DNA of 64,000 nucleotides from NCBI GenBank assembly GCA_963707515.1, contig CAVPQI010000001.1, positions 248,001 to 312,000 of the forward strand, in the 5' to 3' direction. The position numbers were made by a program, and so were the translations under genes. This stretch comes from Sva-07 sp963707515 (lineage in GTDB: Bacteria; Actinomycetota; Acidimicrobiia; Acidimicrobiales; Ilumatobacteraceae). The notes under the pieces were generated by a model, which saw only the letters and a list, made by a program, of their open reading frames with translations, was not told the origin of the DNA and did not search any database. Below, piece after piece: positions 24,297-32,515 of this stretch (its first letter is position 1; every line of letters starts with the position of its first letter).

Positions 24297-25123
24297 AGCT
24301 CGCCGAACCGCTCGTCCGGTCGCGGACGCGCCCCGTTGCGCCACGCCTCGAACGGCATCGGCGCCTTGCCTTCGGGCTGCACCTGCTGCGGCACCAGCCG
24401 GCCGTCGACGATCGACGCGGCGAGGACCTTCAGTCGTTTGCCGCGGAACGTCGTCCAGGCGCCGCCGACGCGGATCACGCGGTCGATGTCTTCGACCGGG
24501 GCCTCCCAGTCGATCTCGCGGTCGGCCGCCGAGAGCTTGGCGGCGTACGTGGGTTCACCGACCTGCGGCTCGGGTGAGCCGATCCATCCATCGATCGGCT
24601 GCTGCAGCGTCTCGACGAGCAGCTCCGAGCCGACGGCCACGAGCTCGGTTCGCAGCTCGGCGGCGGTCGTCGTCGCCGTGATCGGCACCTCGCGCCGGGC
24701 GTACACCCCACCGGTGTCGAGGCCCTCCTCGACCGCCATCACGCACACGCCCGTCACGGCGTCGCCGGCGAGGATCGCCCGTTCGACCGGCGCCGCGCCG
24801 CGCCATCGAGGCAGCAACGAGAAGTGCAGGTTGACCATCGGCAGCGCGGCCAGCACGTGGGGCTTGATGATCTGCCCGAAGGCCACGACGACGCCGAGCT
24901 CGGCACCGTTCGCCGCCGCCTCGATGACGTCGTCGACGGCGTGCGTGACCGGGATCCCGAGCTCGAGCGCGACGGCCTTGACGGGGCTCGGCGAGACGTC
25001 GCTCCCCCTCCCCCGTCGCTTGTCCGCCCGGGTGACGACGAGGTCGATGTCGTGGCCGGCGGCGACGAGGGCGCGCAGCGGTGGCACGGCCATGTCGGGC
25101 GTGCCGAGGTAGACGAGCCGCAT
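24293..25123 (-). CDS. fmt: Methionyl-tRNA formyltransferase
   Basis: Formylates Met-tRNA-fMet with 10-formyl-THF for translation initiation. The 276-residue protein starts MRLVYLGTPDMAVPPLRAL and has the catalytic core VNLHFSLLPRWRGAAPVERA (about 95-114; Asn and His of the active site) and TGVCVMAVEEGLDTGGVYAR, then the C-terminal OB-like domain with GGAWTTFRGKRLKV. ATG 25123 matches the family N-terminus; an alternative TTG at 25141 overlaps the def stop and would add six residues. Follows def directly. Confidence 0.95.
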   Translation of the reverse strand: MRLVYLGTPDMAVPPLRALVAAGHDIDLVVTRADKRRGRGSDVSPSPVKAVALELGIPVTHAVDDVIEAAANGAELGVVVAFGQIIKPHVLAALPMVNLHFSLLPRWRGAAPVERAILAGDAVTGVCVMAVEEGLDTGGVYARREVPITATTTAAELRTELVAVGSELLVETLQQPIDGWIGSPEPQVGEPTYAAKLSAADREIDWEAPVEDIDRVIRVGGAWTTFRGKRLKVLAASIVDGRLVPQQVQPEGKAPMPFEAWRNGARPRPDERFGEL

Positions 25124-25137
25124 GTGTCGGCGCGCGC

Positions 25138-25677
25138 TCAACCGAGCCGCAGCCGGCGACGGAGCGGACCCCGGGCCTGTCCGCGCTGCGCCTCTTCTTC
25201 GAGACGGCGGTACTCGCGCAGCGCTTCCTTGCGCTGGTCACCCTCCAGGCGGTCGAACATCAACACGCCGTTGAGGTGGTCGATCTCGTGCTGGAACATC
25301 CGCGCCTCGAGCTCGTCGGCTTCGATCTCGACGACCTCACCACCGAGGTCGATGCCGCGCACGAGCACGGTCTTCGGTCGCAGCATCTCGACGTACAGAC
25401 CGGGGATCGACAGGCACCCCTCGTCGTAGACCCACTCGCCGTCGGACTCGACGATCTCGGGGTTGATGATCGCCATCGGCTGCTCGTCGATGTCCCACAC
25501 GACGACCTGCTTCTGGACGCCGATCTGCGGCGCTGCCAGGGCGATCCCGTTGCCCGAGTCGACCAACGTGTCGAACATGTCGTCGACGAGACGGATGACC
25601 TTGCCGTCGATGTCGTCGACGGCCGAGGCGACGCTCTTGAGGACGGGGTCACCGTACGTGCGGATCGTGTACGACAT
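25138..25677 (-). CDS. def: Peptide deformylase
   Basis: Metalloenzyme that removes the formyl group from new proteins. The three motifs are present: GNGIALAAPQIG (about 43-54), EGCLSIPG (about 86-93, metal-binding Cys) and QHEIDHLNGVL (about 129-139, HExxH). 179 residues, ending in a basic tail. The ATG at 25677 is preceded by TAGCCT with 7 bases between, so this gene probably opens a def-fmt-rsmB-mog transcript from a leaderless promoter. The longer frame upstream overlaps the divergent methyltransferase gene. Confidence 0.96.
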   Translation of the reverse strand: MSYTIRTYGDPVLKSVASAVDDIDGKVIRLVDDMFDTLVDSGNGIALAAPQIGVQKQVVVWDIDEQPMAIINPEIVESDGEWVYDEGCLSIPGLYVEMLRPKTVLVRGIDLGGEVVEIEADELEARMFQHEIDHLNGVLMFDRLEGDQRKEALREYRRLEEEAQRGQARGPLRRRLRLG

Positions 25678-25684
25678 GTCTGCC

Positions 25685-25690
25685 AGGCTA
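25685..25690 (-). promoter_or_regulatory. -10 box of a leaderless def promoter
   Basis: TAGCCT on the minus strand, 7 bases before ATG 25677. The divergent methyltransferase GTG is only 6 bases away on the other side, so the two promoters overlap. Confidence 0.5.
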
Positions 25691-25695
25691 CGGGC

Positions 25696-26373
25696 GTGTC
25701 GACCGACCGTGACGCCGAGGGCGGCGCCCAGCCCGACGGCCCAGCGGGCCACTACTTCGACGACGCACCGGCGGTGGCATCGGATCCGGTGCTCGTCGAC
25801 GTCTCGCTGCCCGACACGGCGTTCACGATGGAGACCGACCGCGGTGTGTTCTCCCACGGCCACCTCGACACGGCGACGTCGCTGCTGTTGCGCACCGACC
25901 TGCCGCTCGCCGCCGAGGGCGACCTGCTCGACCTCGGCTGCGGGGCCGGTCCGATCGCCCTGACGATGGCCCGCCGCTCGCCGTCAGCGACCGTGTGGGC
26001 GATCGACGTCAACGAACGGGCGCGAACCCTGTGCGCCCGCAACGCCGAACGCAACGGCATCGAGACGATCCGCGTCGCCCACCCCGACGACGTGCCGACG
26101 GACGTGCGCTTCGCCACGATCTGGTCGAACCCGCCGATCCGCATCGGCAAGGCCGCCCTCCACGGCCTGTTGTCGACCTGGCTGGCACGGCTCGACGAGG
26201 CCGGCAGCGCGGCCCTCGTGGTCCAGAAGCACCTCGGCGCCGATTCGCTGCAGCGCTGGATCGAGGCGCAGGGCTGGCGGTGCACGCGTGTCGCCTCGAA
26301 GGCCGGATACCGGGTGCTCGACATAGCCGACCGAGCCGACCGAGCCGACCGAGCGGACCGAGCGGTGCGGTGA
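25696..26373 (+). CDS. Class I SAM-dependent methyltransferase, RsmC/MTS type
   Basis: Methyltransferase small-domain protein of 225 residues, similar to the catalytic half of rRNA guanine-N2 methyltransferases. It shows RGVFSHGHLDTATSLLLRTD, the SAM loop LLDLGCGAGPIALTMAR (about 77-93), VWAIDVNERARTLCARNAE (about 101-119) and the N2-type motif WSNPPIRIGK (about 142-151). The C-terminus ends in four ADR repeats encoded by a 9-base tandem repeat (about 26323-26362). The stop overlaps the next gene start (TGATG). RNA target not determined. Confidence 0.82.
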   Translation: MSTDRDAEGGAQPDGPAGHYFDDAPAVASDPVLVDVSLPDTAFTMETDRGVFSHGHLDTATSLLLRTDLPLAAEGDLLDLGCGAGPIALTMARRSPSATVWAIDVNERARTLCARNAERNGIETIRVAHPDDVPTDVRFATIWSNPPIRIGKAALHGLLSTWLARLDEAGSAALVVQKHLGADSLQRWIEAQGWRCTRVASKAGYRVLDIADRADRADRADRAVR

Positions 26374-27329
26374 TGATCCCGCTCGACGAGATCCGCGCCG
26401 CCGCCGAACGGATCGGGGGTGAGGCAGTGCGCACCGCGACGCTGACCGCCGACGCCCTCGACGAGCTCATCGGCGCCGCCGTGTTCGCCAAGGACGAGTC
26501 GCAGCAGCGAACCGGGTCGTTCAAGTTCCGCGGCGCGTACAACCGCATCTCGTCGATCCCGCGGGCGCAACGTTCCCGCGGCGTCGTCGCCGTGTCGTCG
26601 GGCAACCACGGGGCGGCGGTCGCCTACGCGGCGTCGCTGTTGGGCATCGAGGCAACGATCCACGTGCCCGACACCGTCGCCGCCGCCAAGCGGGCACTGA
26701 TCGAACAGTACGGCGCCCGCCTGCAGACGTTCCCGCACACCCAGCGCGTCCGCGAGGCCGGCGCCCTGACCCAGGCCGCAGCGACCGGGGCGACGTTCGT
26801 CCACCCGTTCGAGGACCCACTGGTGATGCGCGGCCAGGGCACCGTGGCCCTGGAGTTGCACGACGACGTCGGCACCCTCGACGTCCTCGTCGCCCCGATG
26901 TCGGGCGGCGGGCTGATGGCCGGATGCGCCTCGGCGATCCGCCAGCTCGATCCCGGCTGCATCATCGTCGGCGTCGAACCCGCCGCCGCCGACGACACCC
27001 GCCGCTCGTTCGACGCCGGCCAGCCGGTCACCATCGACACCCCCCAGACGATCGCCGACGGCCTGGCAGTCACGTCGCCCGGCCCGACGACGTTCGCCAT
27101 CAATCGCGGACTCGTCAACACCGTCGTGACGGTCACCGAGAACGAGCTGGTGCGGGCGATGGTCGTCGCTCGCGAGCTGCTCGGCCGGCAACTCGAGCCG
27201 AGCGGCGCCGCCTCGCTGGCCGCCCTGATCGCCCACGGCGAGCGGTTCGCCGGGCGTCGCGTCGGGATCGTCCTGTCGGGCGGCAACATCGACGCCGGCC
27301 GCTTCCAGGCGCTGACGTCGAGCGGCTGA
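26373..27329 (+). CDS. Threonine dehydratase / serine racemase-like PLP enzyme
   Basis: Fold type II PLP enzyme of 318 residues that would act on threonine or serine. The PLP lysine is in RTGSFKFRGAYN (about 50-61), the substrate loop SSGNHGAAVAYAA (about 74-86), and the phosphate loop PMSGGGLMAGCA (about 175-186). It lacks the C-terminal ACT-type regulatory domain of biosynthetic IlvA, so it is of the catabolic or racemase type. ATG 26373 overlaps the methyltransferase stop; the frame extending upstream lies inside that gene. Exact activity is open. Confidence 0.85.
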   Translation: MIPLDEIRAAAERIGGEAVRTATLTADALDELIGAAVFAKDESQQRTGSFKFRGAYNRISSIPRAQRSRGVVAVSSGNHGAAVAYAASLLGIEATIHVPDTVAAAKRALIEQYGARLQTFPHTQRVREAGALTQAAATGATFVHPFEDPLVMRGQGTVALELHDDVGTLDVLVAPMSGGGLMAGCASAIRQLDPGCIIVGVEPAAADDTRRSFDAGQPVTIDTPQTIADGLAVTSPGPTTFAINRGLVNTVVTVTENELVRAMVVARELLGRQLEPSGAASLAALIAHGERFAGRRVGIVLSGGNIDAGRFQALTSSG

Positions 27330-27331
27330 CG

Positions 27332-27353
27332 GTCACCACTCCGGGGCGGTGAC
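27332..27353. terminator. Hairpin after the PLP-enzyme gene
   Basis: GTCACC and GGTGAC pair around a 10-base loop just after the stop at 27329. No T-tract; plausible actinobacterial I-shaped terminator. Confidence 0.35.
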
Positions 27354-27390
27354 GCTTGCGAGATCGACGGTGCACGCGCCGCGCCGACGG

Positions 27391-27396
27391 TAGCGT
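27391..27396 (+). promoter_or_regulatory. -10 box of a leaderless promoter (membrane protein)
   Basis: TAGCGT ends 8 bases before GTG 27405. Confidence 0.4.
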
Positions 27397-27404
27397 CGCC
27401 CGCC

Positions 27405-28292
27405 GTGTCCTGGCAGCCCCCGTCACCGCCCGAACCGTTCGAACCGACCGTCGCGGCGAGCACGCCCGTCGTCTCCGGCGAATTGGAGCTGCGTCCGAGC
27501 ACCAGCGCCTACGTCGGCGACATGCGCAAGCGCGCCGTCATCGTCGTCCCGCTGGTGCTGCTGCTGATCGCCCGCAACGTGTCCTCGAACAACAACATCG
27601 GCGGGTGGGCGATCGCCGCCCTCGTCGTCGGTACCGCGGGGGTGAGCATCGCCCTCGTGATCGTCCACTTCCGCACCACCGTGGTGCGCCTGACGCCCGG
27701 CCGGATCGGGATCTCCGGCGCCCTCGTGCGCAACCGCACCCTCGATGTCGCCGGGATGCGCGGTCTGCTGGCCGGACTCGCACAGCCGATGACGCCGCCG
27801 ACGCGCACCCTCGCCGTGGTCGATCAGCGCGGGCGGCGGATCACGCTCTCGGGGAGCGTGTGGAGCGAGGACGACCTGTCGGCGATCGCTCGCCACACCG
27901 CAGCCGTCGAGGAGCAGCAGGTTCTCGGCGTCGCCGAGTTCGAACGCCGCGTGCCCGGCGCGCTGCCGTTCTGGACGCGCCGCCCGTGGCTGCTGGCGGG
28001 CATCGTCGTCGCGATCGTGCTGGTCGCCGTGGTGGTCGCAGTGCTGCTGTCTGATGTGACGCTGTCGGTGCCGGGGCACCGGGGCGACGTGACGATCCGC
28101 CGGGGCGGGGTCAGCCCGGTTGCGGGTCGTGGCAGACCGCTTCGACGTTGTTGCCGTCGGGATCGCGCACGAACGCGCCGTAGTAGTTGGGGTGGTACTC
28201 CTCCCACACCCGCGGCTCGTGGAGGACCTCGGCACCGGCGGCGACAGCGGCGTCGAAGAAGGCGCGGACGGCCGCCCGGTCCTCGGCCTTGA
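27405..28292 (+). CDS. Membrane protein with central PH-like region; C-terminal end doubtful
   Basis: The reliable part (about residues 1-218) has two hydrophobic segments near 43-58 and 62-85 (AVIVVPLVLLLIARN, AIAALVVGTAGVSIALVIV). A soluble segment resembling bacterial PH-like domains follows (TTVVRLTPGRIGISGALVRN), then a third membrane helix (LLAGIVVAIVLVAVVVAVLL, about 199-218). After this the frame runs for another 180 bases antisense to the next gene and becomes Arg/Gly/Pro-rich with no protein-like character. A one-base shift near 28045 would give a stop at 28057-28059 right after the helix. Function unknown. Confidence 0.6.
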   Translation: MSWQPPSPPEPFEPTVAASTPVVSGELELRPSTSAYVGDMRKRAVIVVPLVLLLIARNVSSNNNIGGWAIAALVVGTAGVSIALVIVHFRTTVVRLTPGRIGISGALVRNRTLDVAGMRGLLAGLAQPMTPPTRTLAVVDQRGRRITLSGSVWSEDDLSAIARHTAAVEEQQVLGVAEFERRVPGALPFWTRRPWLLAGIVVAIVLVAVVVAVLLSDVTLSVPGHRGDVTIRRGGVSPVAGRGRPLRRCCRRDRARTRRSSWGGTPPTPAARGGPRHRRRQRRRRRRGRPPGPRP

Positions 28293-28491
28293 AGGCGAGG
28301 TGCGACTCACGGAAACCGTCACCGGACTCGAGTTCGCTGATCCAGAAGTCCGGGCCCGACGGCAGGCCGTAACCGATCGCCACCCCGAAGTCCATCACCC
28401 GCGACGCCCCGAGCGGCGCCAGCACGGCGTCGTAGAAGGCGGCGCTGGCCGCCAGATCGGCGCACTGCATCCCCACGTGATCCATCAGCAT
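28111..28491 (-). CDS. Glyoxalase/bleomycin-resistance (VOC) family protein
   Basis: Single VOC domain of 126 residues: MDHVGMQCADLAASAAFYDA, VLAPLGASRV, SHLAFKAEDRAAVRAFFDAA (about 62-81), HEPRVWEEYHPNYYGAFVRD and PDGNNVEAVCH at the end. Metal ligands expected for the fold (His in DHVGM and HLAF, Glu in VEAV) are present. Close to lactoylglutathione-lyase-like proteins of unknown substrate. ATG 28491 chosen because it starts the first VOC strand. Transcribed alone, downstream of the strong hairpin that separates it from the secreted protein. Confidence 0.85.
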   Translation of the reverse strand: MLMDHVGMQCADLAASAAFYDAVLAPLGASRVMDFGVAIGYGLPSGPDFWISELESGDGFRESHLAFKAEDRAAVRAFFDAAVAAGAEVLHEPRVWEEYHPNYYGAFVRDPDGNNVEAVCHDPQPG

Positions 28492-28522
28492 GCCGACAGG
28501 TTGGCACACGCCAACGACGATC

Positions 28523-28561
28523 GGGTCCGACGATGCCGCCCGTCTCGGCATCGTCGGACCC
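28523..28561 (-). terminator. Strong hairpin terminator after the secreted-protein gene
   Basis: GGGTCCGACGATGCC (28523-28537) and GGCATCGTCGGACCC (28547-28561) are a perfect 15-bp stem with a 9-base loop. It lies 46 bases after the stop of the secreted-protein gene. There is no T-run, typical of I-shaped terminators in actinobacteria. A smaller perfect repeat, TTGGC-ACAC-GCCAA (28501-28514), lies next to it toward the VOC gene start. Confidence 0.65.
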
Positions 28562-28606
28562 GGTCACGTCCCGTCGGAGGGAGGTCAGCAGATCAGGAGT
28601 CGACGT

Positions 28607-29488
28607 TCAGCACGTCACCGTGAGATGGAAGCTCTGGTTGGCTCCCATGCCGTCCTGGTCCTTGACGAAGACGATGACGCCGTTGGTCGGGTTGTCCGCC
28701 CAGTTGGCGACCATCGCGAAGGCGAGCGGTGACGGGCCGACGTTGACGCCCGGCCGGCCGGCCGTTGCCTGGTACGCGCAGGCCGAAATGTCCCGATCGA
28801 ACGTCACCGCGTAGCGCCCGGCAGGCCCGGCGAGCTGCTGCGACGTGGCACCGGGTGTCGAACGCTCCAGTGAGCCGTCGAGATCGACGACGGCGAACAG
28901 CGAGCCGCCGCTGGCCGCGACCGTGTAGCCCATCACGTCGATCAGCACGTCGGCGGTCGGGCCGGCGCTGCCGAGCGCGTCGTAGGTGATCTCGATCTTG
29001 CCGGCGTCGGCACCGGCGGTCGGGAGCTGCACGGTGACAGCGTTGGGGATCGTCGTCCCGGCGTCGAAATTGAGGTTCGACGTGCTCGGGGCGCCCGTTG
29101 CGTCCGCAGGTCGGATGCTGATGAACCCGGCCGCTGCCGGGTTGACCACGGTGACGTTGAGCAGCACCGACGTGGCGCCGGAGGGGACGACCGCCTGCGG
29201 ACCGCTCGCCGTGGGGATGATGCCGGTGAGCGTCAGGTCCTGGGGTGTCGGCGAGGCGAACGGACCGGCGAGGCCGACGTCGAGGGGATCGCGGGTGTCG
29301 AGGACGCGCACCGGGGTGATCGAGACGATGTCCGACGGTGGGCTCGAGGCGGCGTTGACCAGGCCGAAGCCGCCGGCGCCGACCGTCACGGCGACGGCCG
29401 CGCCGATCGCTGCCCAGCGCGACCTCCAGAGGCGACCGCGCTCGGTGCGGCCGGTGTCGTGCAGTGCGGATGAGGTTGTTGCGTTCAT
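28607..29488 (-). CDS. Secreted or membrane-anchored protein with PVRVLDTRD motif
   Basis: The 293-residue product has a basic N-terminus (RGRLWRSR) and a signal/anchor helix WAAIGAAVAVTVGAGGFGLV (about 25-44), followed by AASSPPSD. The exported part begins with SITPVRVLDTRDPLD, a motif seen repeatedly in secreted actinobacterial proteins, then beta-rich sequence with SVLLNVTVVNPAAAGFISIR, a VLIDVMGYT strand and a C-terminal domain ending in LTVTC. Two cysteines (near 243 and the last residue) could form a disulfide. Function unknown. Two TTGCCGA-type motifs in its upstream region link it to the regulator next door. Confidence 0.7.
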   Translation of the reverse strand: MNATTSSALHDTGRTERGRLWRSRWAAIGAAVAVTVGAGGFGLVNAASSPPSDIVSITPVRVLDTRDPLDVGLAGPFASPTPQDLTLTGIIPTASGPQAVVPSGATSVLLNVTVVNPAAAGFISIRPADATGAPSTSNLNFDAGTTIPNAVTVQLPTAGADAGKIEITYDALGSAGPTADVLIDVMGYTVAASGGSLFAVVDLDGSLERSTPGATSQQLAGPAGRYAVTFDRDISACAYQATAGRPGVNVGPSPLAFAMVANWADNPTNGVIVFVKDQDGMGANQSFHLTVTC

Positions 29489-29492
29489 CTGG

Positions 29493-29536
29493 CCATCGTC
29501 GGCAAGCGCCGATCTGCGTGCATCGGCAATCGATGC
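29493..29536 (-). promoter_or_regulatory. Candidate operator sites upstream of the secreted-protein gene
   Basis: On the minus strand TTGCCGATG (29529-29521) and TTGCCGACGATGG (29505-29493) occur within 40 bases; the first sits inside GCATCG-GCAAT-CGATGC. The same TTGCCGATG word forms the perfect inverted repeat at 32481-32503 on the other side of the regulator gene. Shared use suggests a binding site for that regulator; untested. Confidence 0.4.
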
Positions 29537-29552
29537 CTATTCGGTCGCCCGC

Positions 29553-32243
29553 TCAGAGCGAGCGCAGCTGGCGGCGGCTGCTGACGCCGACCTTGCGGTA
29601 CACCGATCGCAGGTGGGCGTTGACGGTGCGCACGCTGATCACGAGGTCGGTGGCGATCTCCTGGTCGGTGAGCCCTGCCGCGGCGGCGCGCATGATCTCC
29701 GTCTCGCGTGGCGACAACCCGAACCGGTCGGTCAGCGCCGTCGACGTGCCGGATGCGGGGAACCCCGTCGTCGCCGGACGGCTGCGTTGCAGGATGGCGT
29801 CTGCTCGCTCGGCGCTCGACGTGTCACGGCGTGCCACGGCGAGCGCGACGGCGTCGTCGGCGAGGACCACGGCGATGCCGTGGAGTCCGACGTCGCACGC
29901 TTCGCCGGAGGCCTCGATCAGCGCCCGCACAGAGCCGCCCGAGCGCGTCCGTGCCCGGGCGGCCATCCATCGCACGACCGCGGCGTCGGTGCCGGCGGCG
30001 ATGTCGTCGAACAGGTCGGCCAGCTCGGTGTCGTCCATCCAACCGATCAGGTCGTGGGCCACGTGGGCGGCAGGAACACGCTGCCCACGGCGCAGGGCGT
30101 CGGCGACCCCGGCGAGGGCGCGGTGCATCGATTCCCGGACGACGGCTGGTGCGACGGCTCGCTCGCCCACCATGAGGCACCGGTGCTCGAGACCGACACT
30201 CCACGGCTCGACGATGCCGACGTAGTCGTCGCCCGCGGTGGCCCGGGCGTGCTCGGCGGCTTCGCCGTGACGGCCTGCCAGCTCGAGCGTGCGGGCGAGG
30301 TAGTGCGTCGCCATCCGTCGGATCGAGACGACCGCTTCGGGCACGCCCATCGCTTCGCGGGCGAAGTGCTCGGCGGCGACGAGGTCACCGGCGAGCAGCC
30401 GTTCGACGGCCCGCGGGAGCGCCCACAGCGGTCGCTGCAGGCCGTCGTCGACGGCGATCGCCGTCTCGTAGCGCTCGAGGATCAGCGAGCGGACGTGTTC
30501 GGGACGACCCGCGGCGAGGTTGCACGCCGCCCACCACGGGTCGACGACCTCCCGTCCGAGCGGATGGGCGGCGGCGTGCGCATCGGCCAGCCGGAGGTGG
30601 AGGGCATAGTCGGCGGACATCTCCGACAACTGCCCGTTGAGCCCGAGCGCCGCCACCGACGACTGCGTGAAGCGGTAGCGGGCGGCGTCGAACGCCGGAT
30701 CTCTGCCGTCGCGGGCCTGCGACTCGACCCAGGCCCGAACGCCGAGGATCTGGTCGACCTCGCCGTCGAAGAGCCATCGCTCGGTCTGCGCGCAGAGCGC
30801 CTCGAGCCGGTCGGCCGGCTCACCGACGGTCGCCAGCTGGGCTCGACGGATGGCGTCGGCATCCGCACCGCGACCGAGGCCGATCTCCAGGGTACGGGCG
30901 CGGGCGGTGGCGATGGCGATGCGCTCGCGATCGTTCCCGCACAGCTCCTCGGCGGCGGCGAACACCTCCGCCGAACCGAGCATGTCGCGCGTCCAGTAGA
31001 GCGCCTCGCCGTACGCCAGTCCCGTCGTCGGCGCCGGCAGCTCGCGCCAGGCGCGAGCCATCACCGGCAGCAGCTGCTTCCACAGCGCGTGCGCCCGCCC
31101 CCAGCGCACGGTGGCGAGCAGCGCCTCGGCGGCAACCGGGGCGCCGGTGGCGACGGCGAGCACGACCGCCAGCCGTTCCAGTTCGGGGTCGGCATCGGCT
31201 TCGAGTACTCGCACCACCCTTGTCGAGAGGTCGCGTCGACGGACCGGGGCCAGCATCGCCTCGGCGGCCTCGCGCAACAGCGGGTGGCCGACCATCAGCC
31301 AGCCGGGGCGCGGGGTCGCCCGAACGAGGCGCTGACGCTCCATCGCCACCAGATCCGCCGTCGGGACGACGCGGAGCACGACCTCGCCGGGGAGCTCACC
31401 GACGATCGCCACGACGTCGACGACGTCTCGTTCGGCGTCACCGAGGTCGTCGACGCGCAACCCGAGCAACCCGGCGAGGTGGCGGTCGACGAGGTCACCG
31501 CCACTCCAACGGAACAGACCGGAACGTTCCACCAGCGCCCCGCGCCGCACGGCGTAGCGCACGAGCTCGACGACGGCCAGCGGCAGACCGTCGGTCGCCT
31601 GGTGGATGCGCGTCGCGCTCGGCGTGTCCAGCGCCCCGCCGAGTACCGAGCCGGCCAGTGCGGCGGTCTCGTCGAGCGAGAAGCGCTGCATCTCCAGACG
31701 GGCGCCCGGGTGGCGACCGAACGCCGCCACCTGGTCGGCGAGCGACCCCGCGCTGCGCGCCGCGACGACGGCGCGTGGTCCATGGTCGAGTCGGGCCTGG
31801 GTGATCGCCTGCAGTGACCAGGGGTCGAGGGCGTCCGCGTCGTCGACGATGATCACCGGTCGCGACGTGCGCCCGAGGTCGCGCAGGCGCTCGGCGGCCA
31901 AGCCCACCAGCGCTGGCCCGGTGCGCTCGCCGGGGTCACCGATGAGGTGCCCGAGTGCGGCCAGTGGATGGTCGATCAGCGCCCTGTTGCCCGCCACACG
32001 AGCGACGAGGAAGCCCCGGGCCGTGAGCTGCCGGGCCATCGCGTCGAGCAACGTCGACTTGCCGACGCCGGCTTCGCCGGTGACGAGGAGCTGCCCGTGC
32101 TCAGCCAGGTGCTCGACCGCGAAGTCGAGCTCGACGGCGCGTCCGACCAGCGTGGGGCGGTCGTCGGACGAGAGCTGCGCCTGCGGCACGAGCCCCACTG
32201 TACGGATCACCGCCGCCCCGATCCGGCGTGGAGCGCCGCTCAC
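29553..32243 (-). CDS. Large LuxR-type ATP-binding regulator (LAL family)
   Basis: Transcription regulator of 896 residues. An N-terminal STAND-type ATPase has Walker A GEAGVGKST (about 53-61) and Walker B VIIVDDADALD (about 126-136). A long helical middle of TPR-like composition follows (about 350-830). The C-terminal LuxR helix-turn-helix (about 838-893) has LSPRETEIMRAAAAGLTDQE and ISVRTVNAHLRSVYRKVGVS. Members sense a ligand and activate adjacent genes. The ATG at 32243 overlaps the stop of the small HTH gene (ATGA), so the two are made together. Candidate targets are the secreted protein downstream and its own promoter. Confidence 0.9.
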   Translation of the reverse strand: MSGAPRRIGAAVIRTVGLVPQAQLSSDDRPTLVGRAVELDFAVEHLAEHGQLLVTGEAGVGKSTLLDAMARQLTARGFLVARVAGNRALIDHPLAALGHLIGDPGERTGPALVGLAAERLRDLGRTSRPVIIVDDADALDPWSLQAITQARLDHGPRAVVAARSAGSLADQVAAFGRHPGARLEMQRFSLDETAALAGSVLGGALDTPSATRIHQATDGLPLAVVELVRYAVRRGALVERSGLFRWSGGDLVDRHLAGLLGLRVDDLGDAERDVVDVVAIVGELPGEVVLRVVPTADLVAMERQRLVRATPRPGWLMVGHPLLREAAEAMLAPVRRRDLSTRVVRVLEADADPELERLAVVLAVATGAPVAAEALLATVRWGRAHALWKQLLPVMARAWRELPAPTTGLAYGEALYWTRDMLGSAEVFAAAEELCGNDRERIAIATARARTLEIGLGRGADADAIRRAQLATVGEPADRLEALCAQTERWLFDGEVDQILGVRAWVESQARDGRDPAFDAARYRFTQSSVAALGLNGQLSEMSADYALHLRLADAHAAAHPLGREVVDPWWAACNLAAGRPEHVRSLILERYETAIAVDDGLQRPLWALPRAVERLLAGDLVAAEHFAREAMGVPEAVVSIRRMATHYLARTLELAGRHGEAAEHARATAGDDYVGIVEPWSVGLEHRCLMVGERAVAPAVVRESMHRALAGVADALRRGQRVPAAHVAHDLIGWMDDTELADLFDDIAAGTDAAVVRWMAARARTRSGGSVRALIEASGEACDVGLHGIAVVLADDAVALAVARRDTSSAERADAILQRSRPATTGFPASGTSTALTDRFGLSPRETEIMRAAAAGLTDQEIATDLVISVRTVNAHLRSVYRKVGVSSRRQLRSL

Positions 32244-32473
32244 GATCCGGTGTCGTGCCCGGTCCGGCGCACCTCGTCGAGCTTGCGCCTGCCGACGTCG
32301 AGCAGCGCCGGCACGGCGGTCGCATCGACGCCCAGTGCGTCGGCGATCGCCTCGTTCCCTGCTCCCGCTGCCTCGAGGCGCAGCGCCACGGCGTAGACCG
32401 TGGGCAGCCGAGCGATCAGCGGATCGGCCTGTCGGTTCACGTCACCCATCGCCGCATCGTGGACGAACGCCAC
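32240..32473 (-). CDS. Small helix-turn-helix protein upstream of the LAL regulator
   Basis: A 77-residue protein whose centre, LPTVYAVALRLEAAGAGNEA then IADALGVDATAVPALLDVGR, resembles sigma-70 region 4 (helix, turn, recognition helix), with RRKLDEV after it. No region 2 is present, so it is not a full sigma factor. Coupled to the regulator by an ATGA overlap; upstream is the perfect palindrome at 32481-32503. It could be a DNA-binding partner or a remnant of a larger sigma factor. Confidence 0.6.
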   Translation of the reverse strand: MAFVHDAAMGDVNRQADPLIARLPTVYAVALRLEAAGAGNEAIADALGVDATAVPALLDVGRRKLDEVRRTGHDTGS

Positions 32474-32480
32474 GCGGACG

Positions 32481-32503
32481 ACATCGGCAAACGTTGCCGA
32501 TGT
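32481..32503 (-). promoter_or_regulatory. Perfect inverted repeat upstream of the regulator pair
   Basis: ACATCGGCAA-ACG-TTGCCGATGT: 10-bp perfect arms with a 3-base centre, 8 bases before the small HTH gene start and 13 bases after the priA stop. It could be an operator, or a terminator for priA. The motif TTGCCGATG recurs at 29521. Confidence 0.5.
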
Positions 32504-32515
32504 GCGCGGCGGCGG

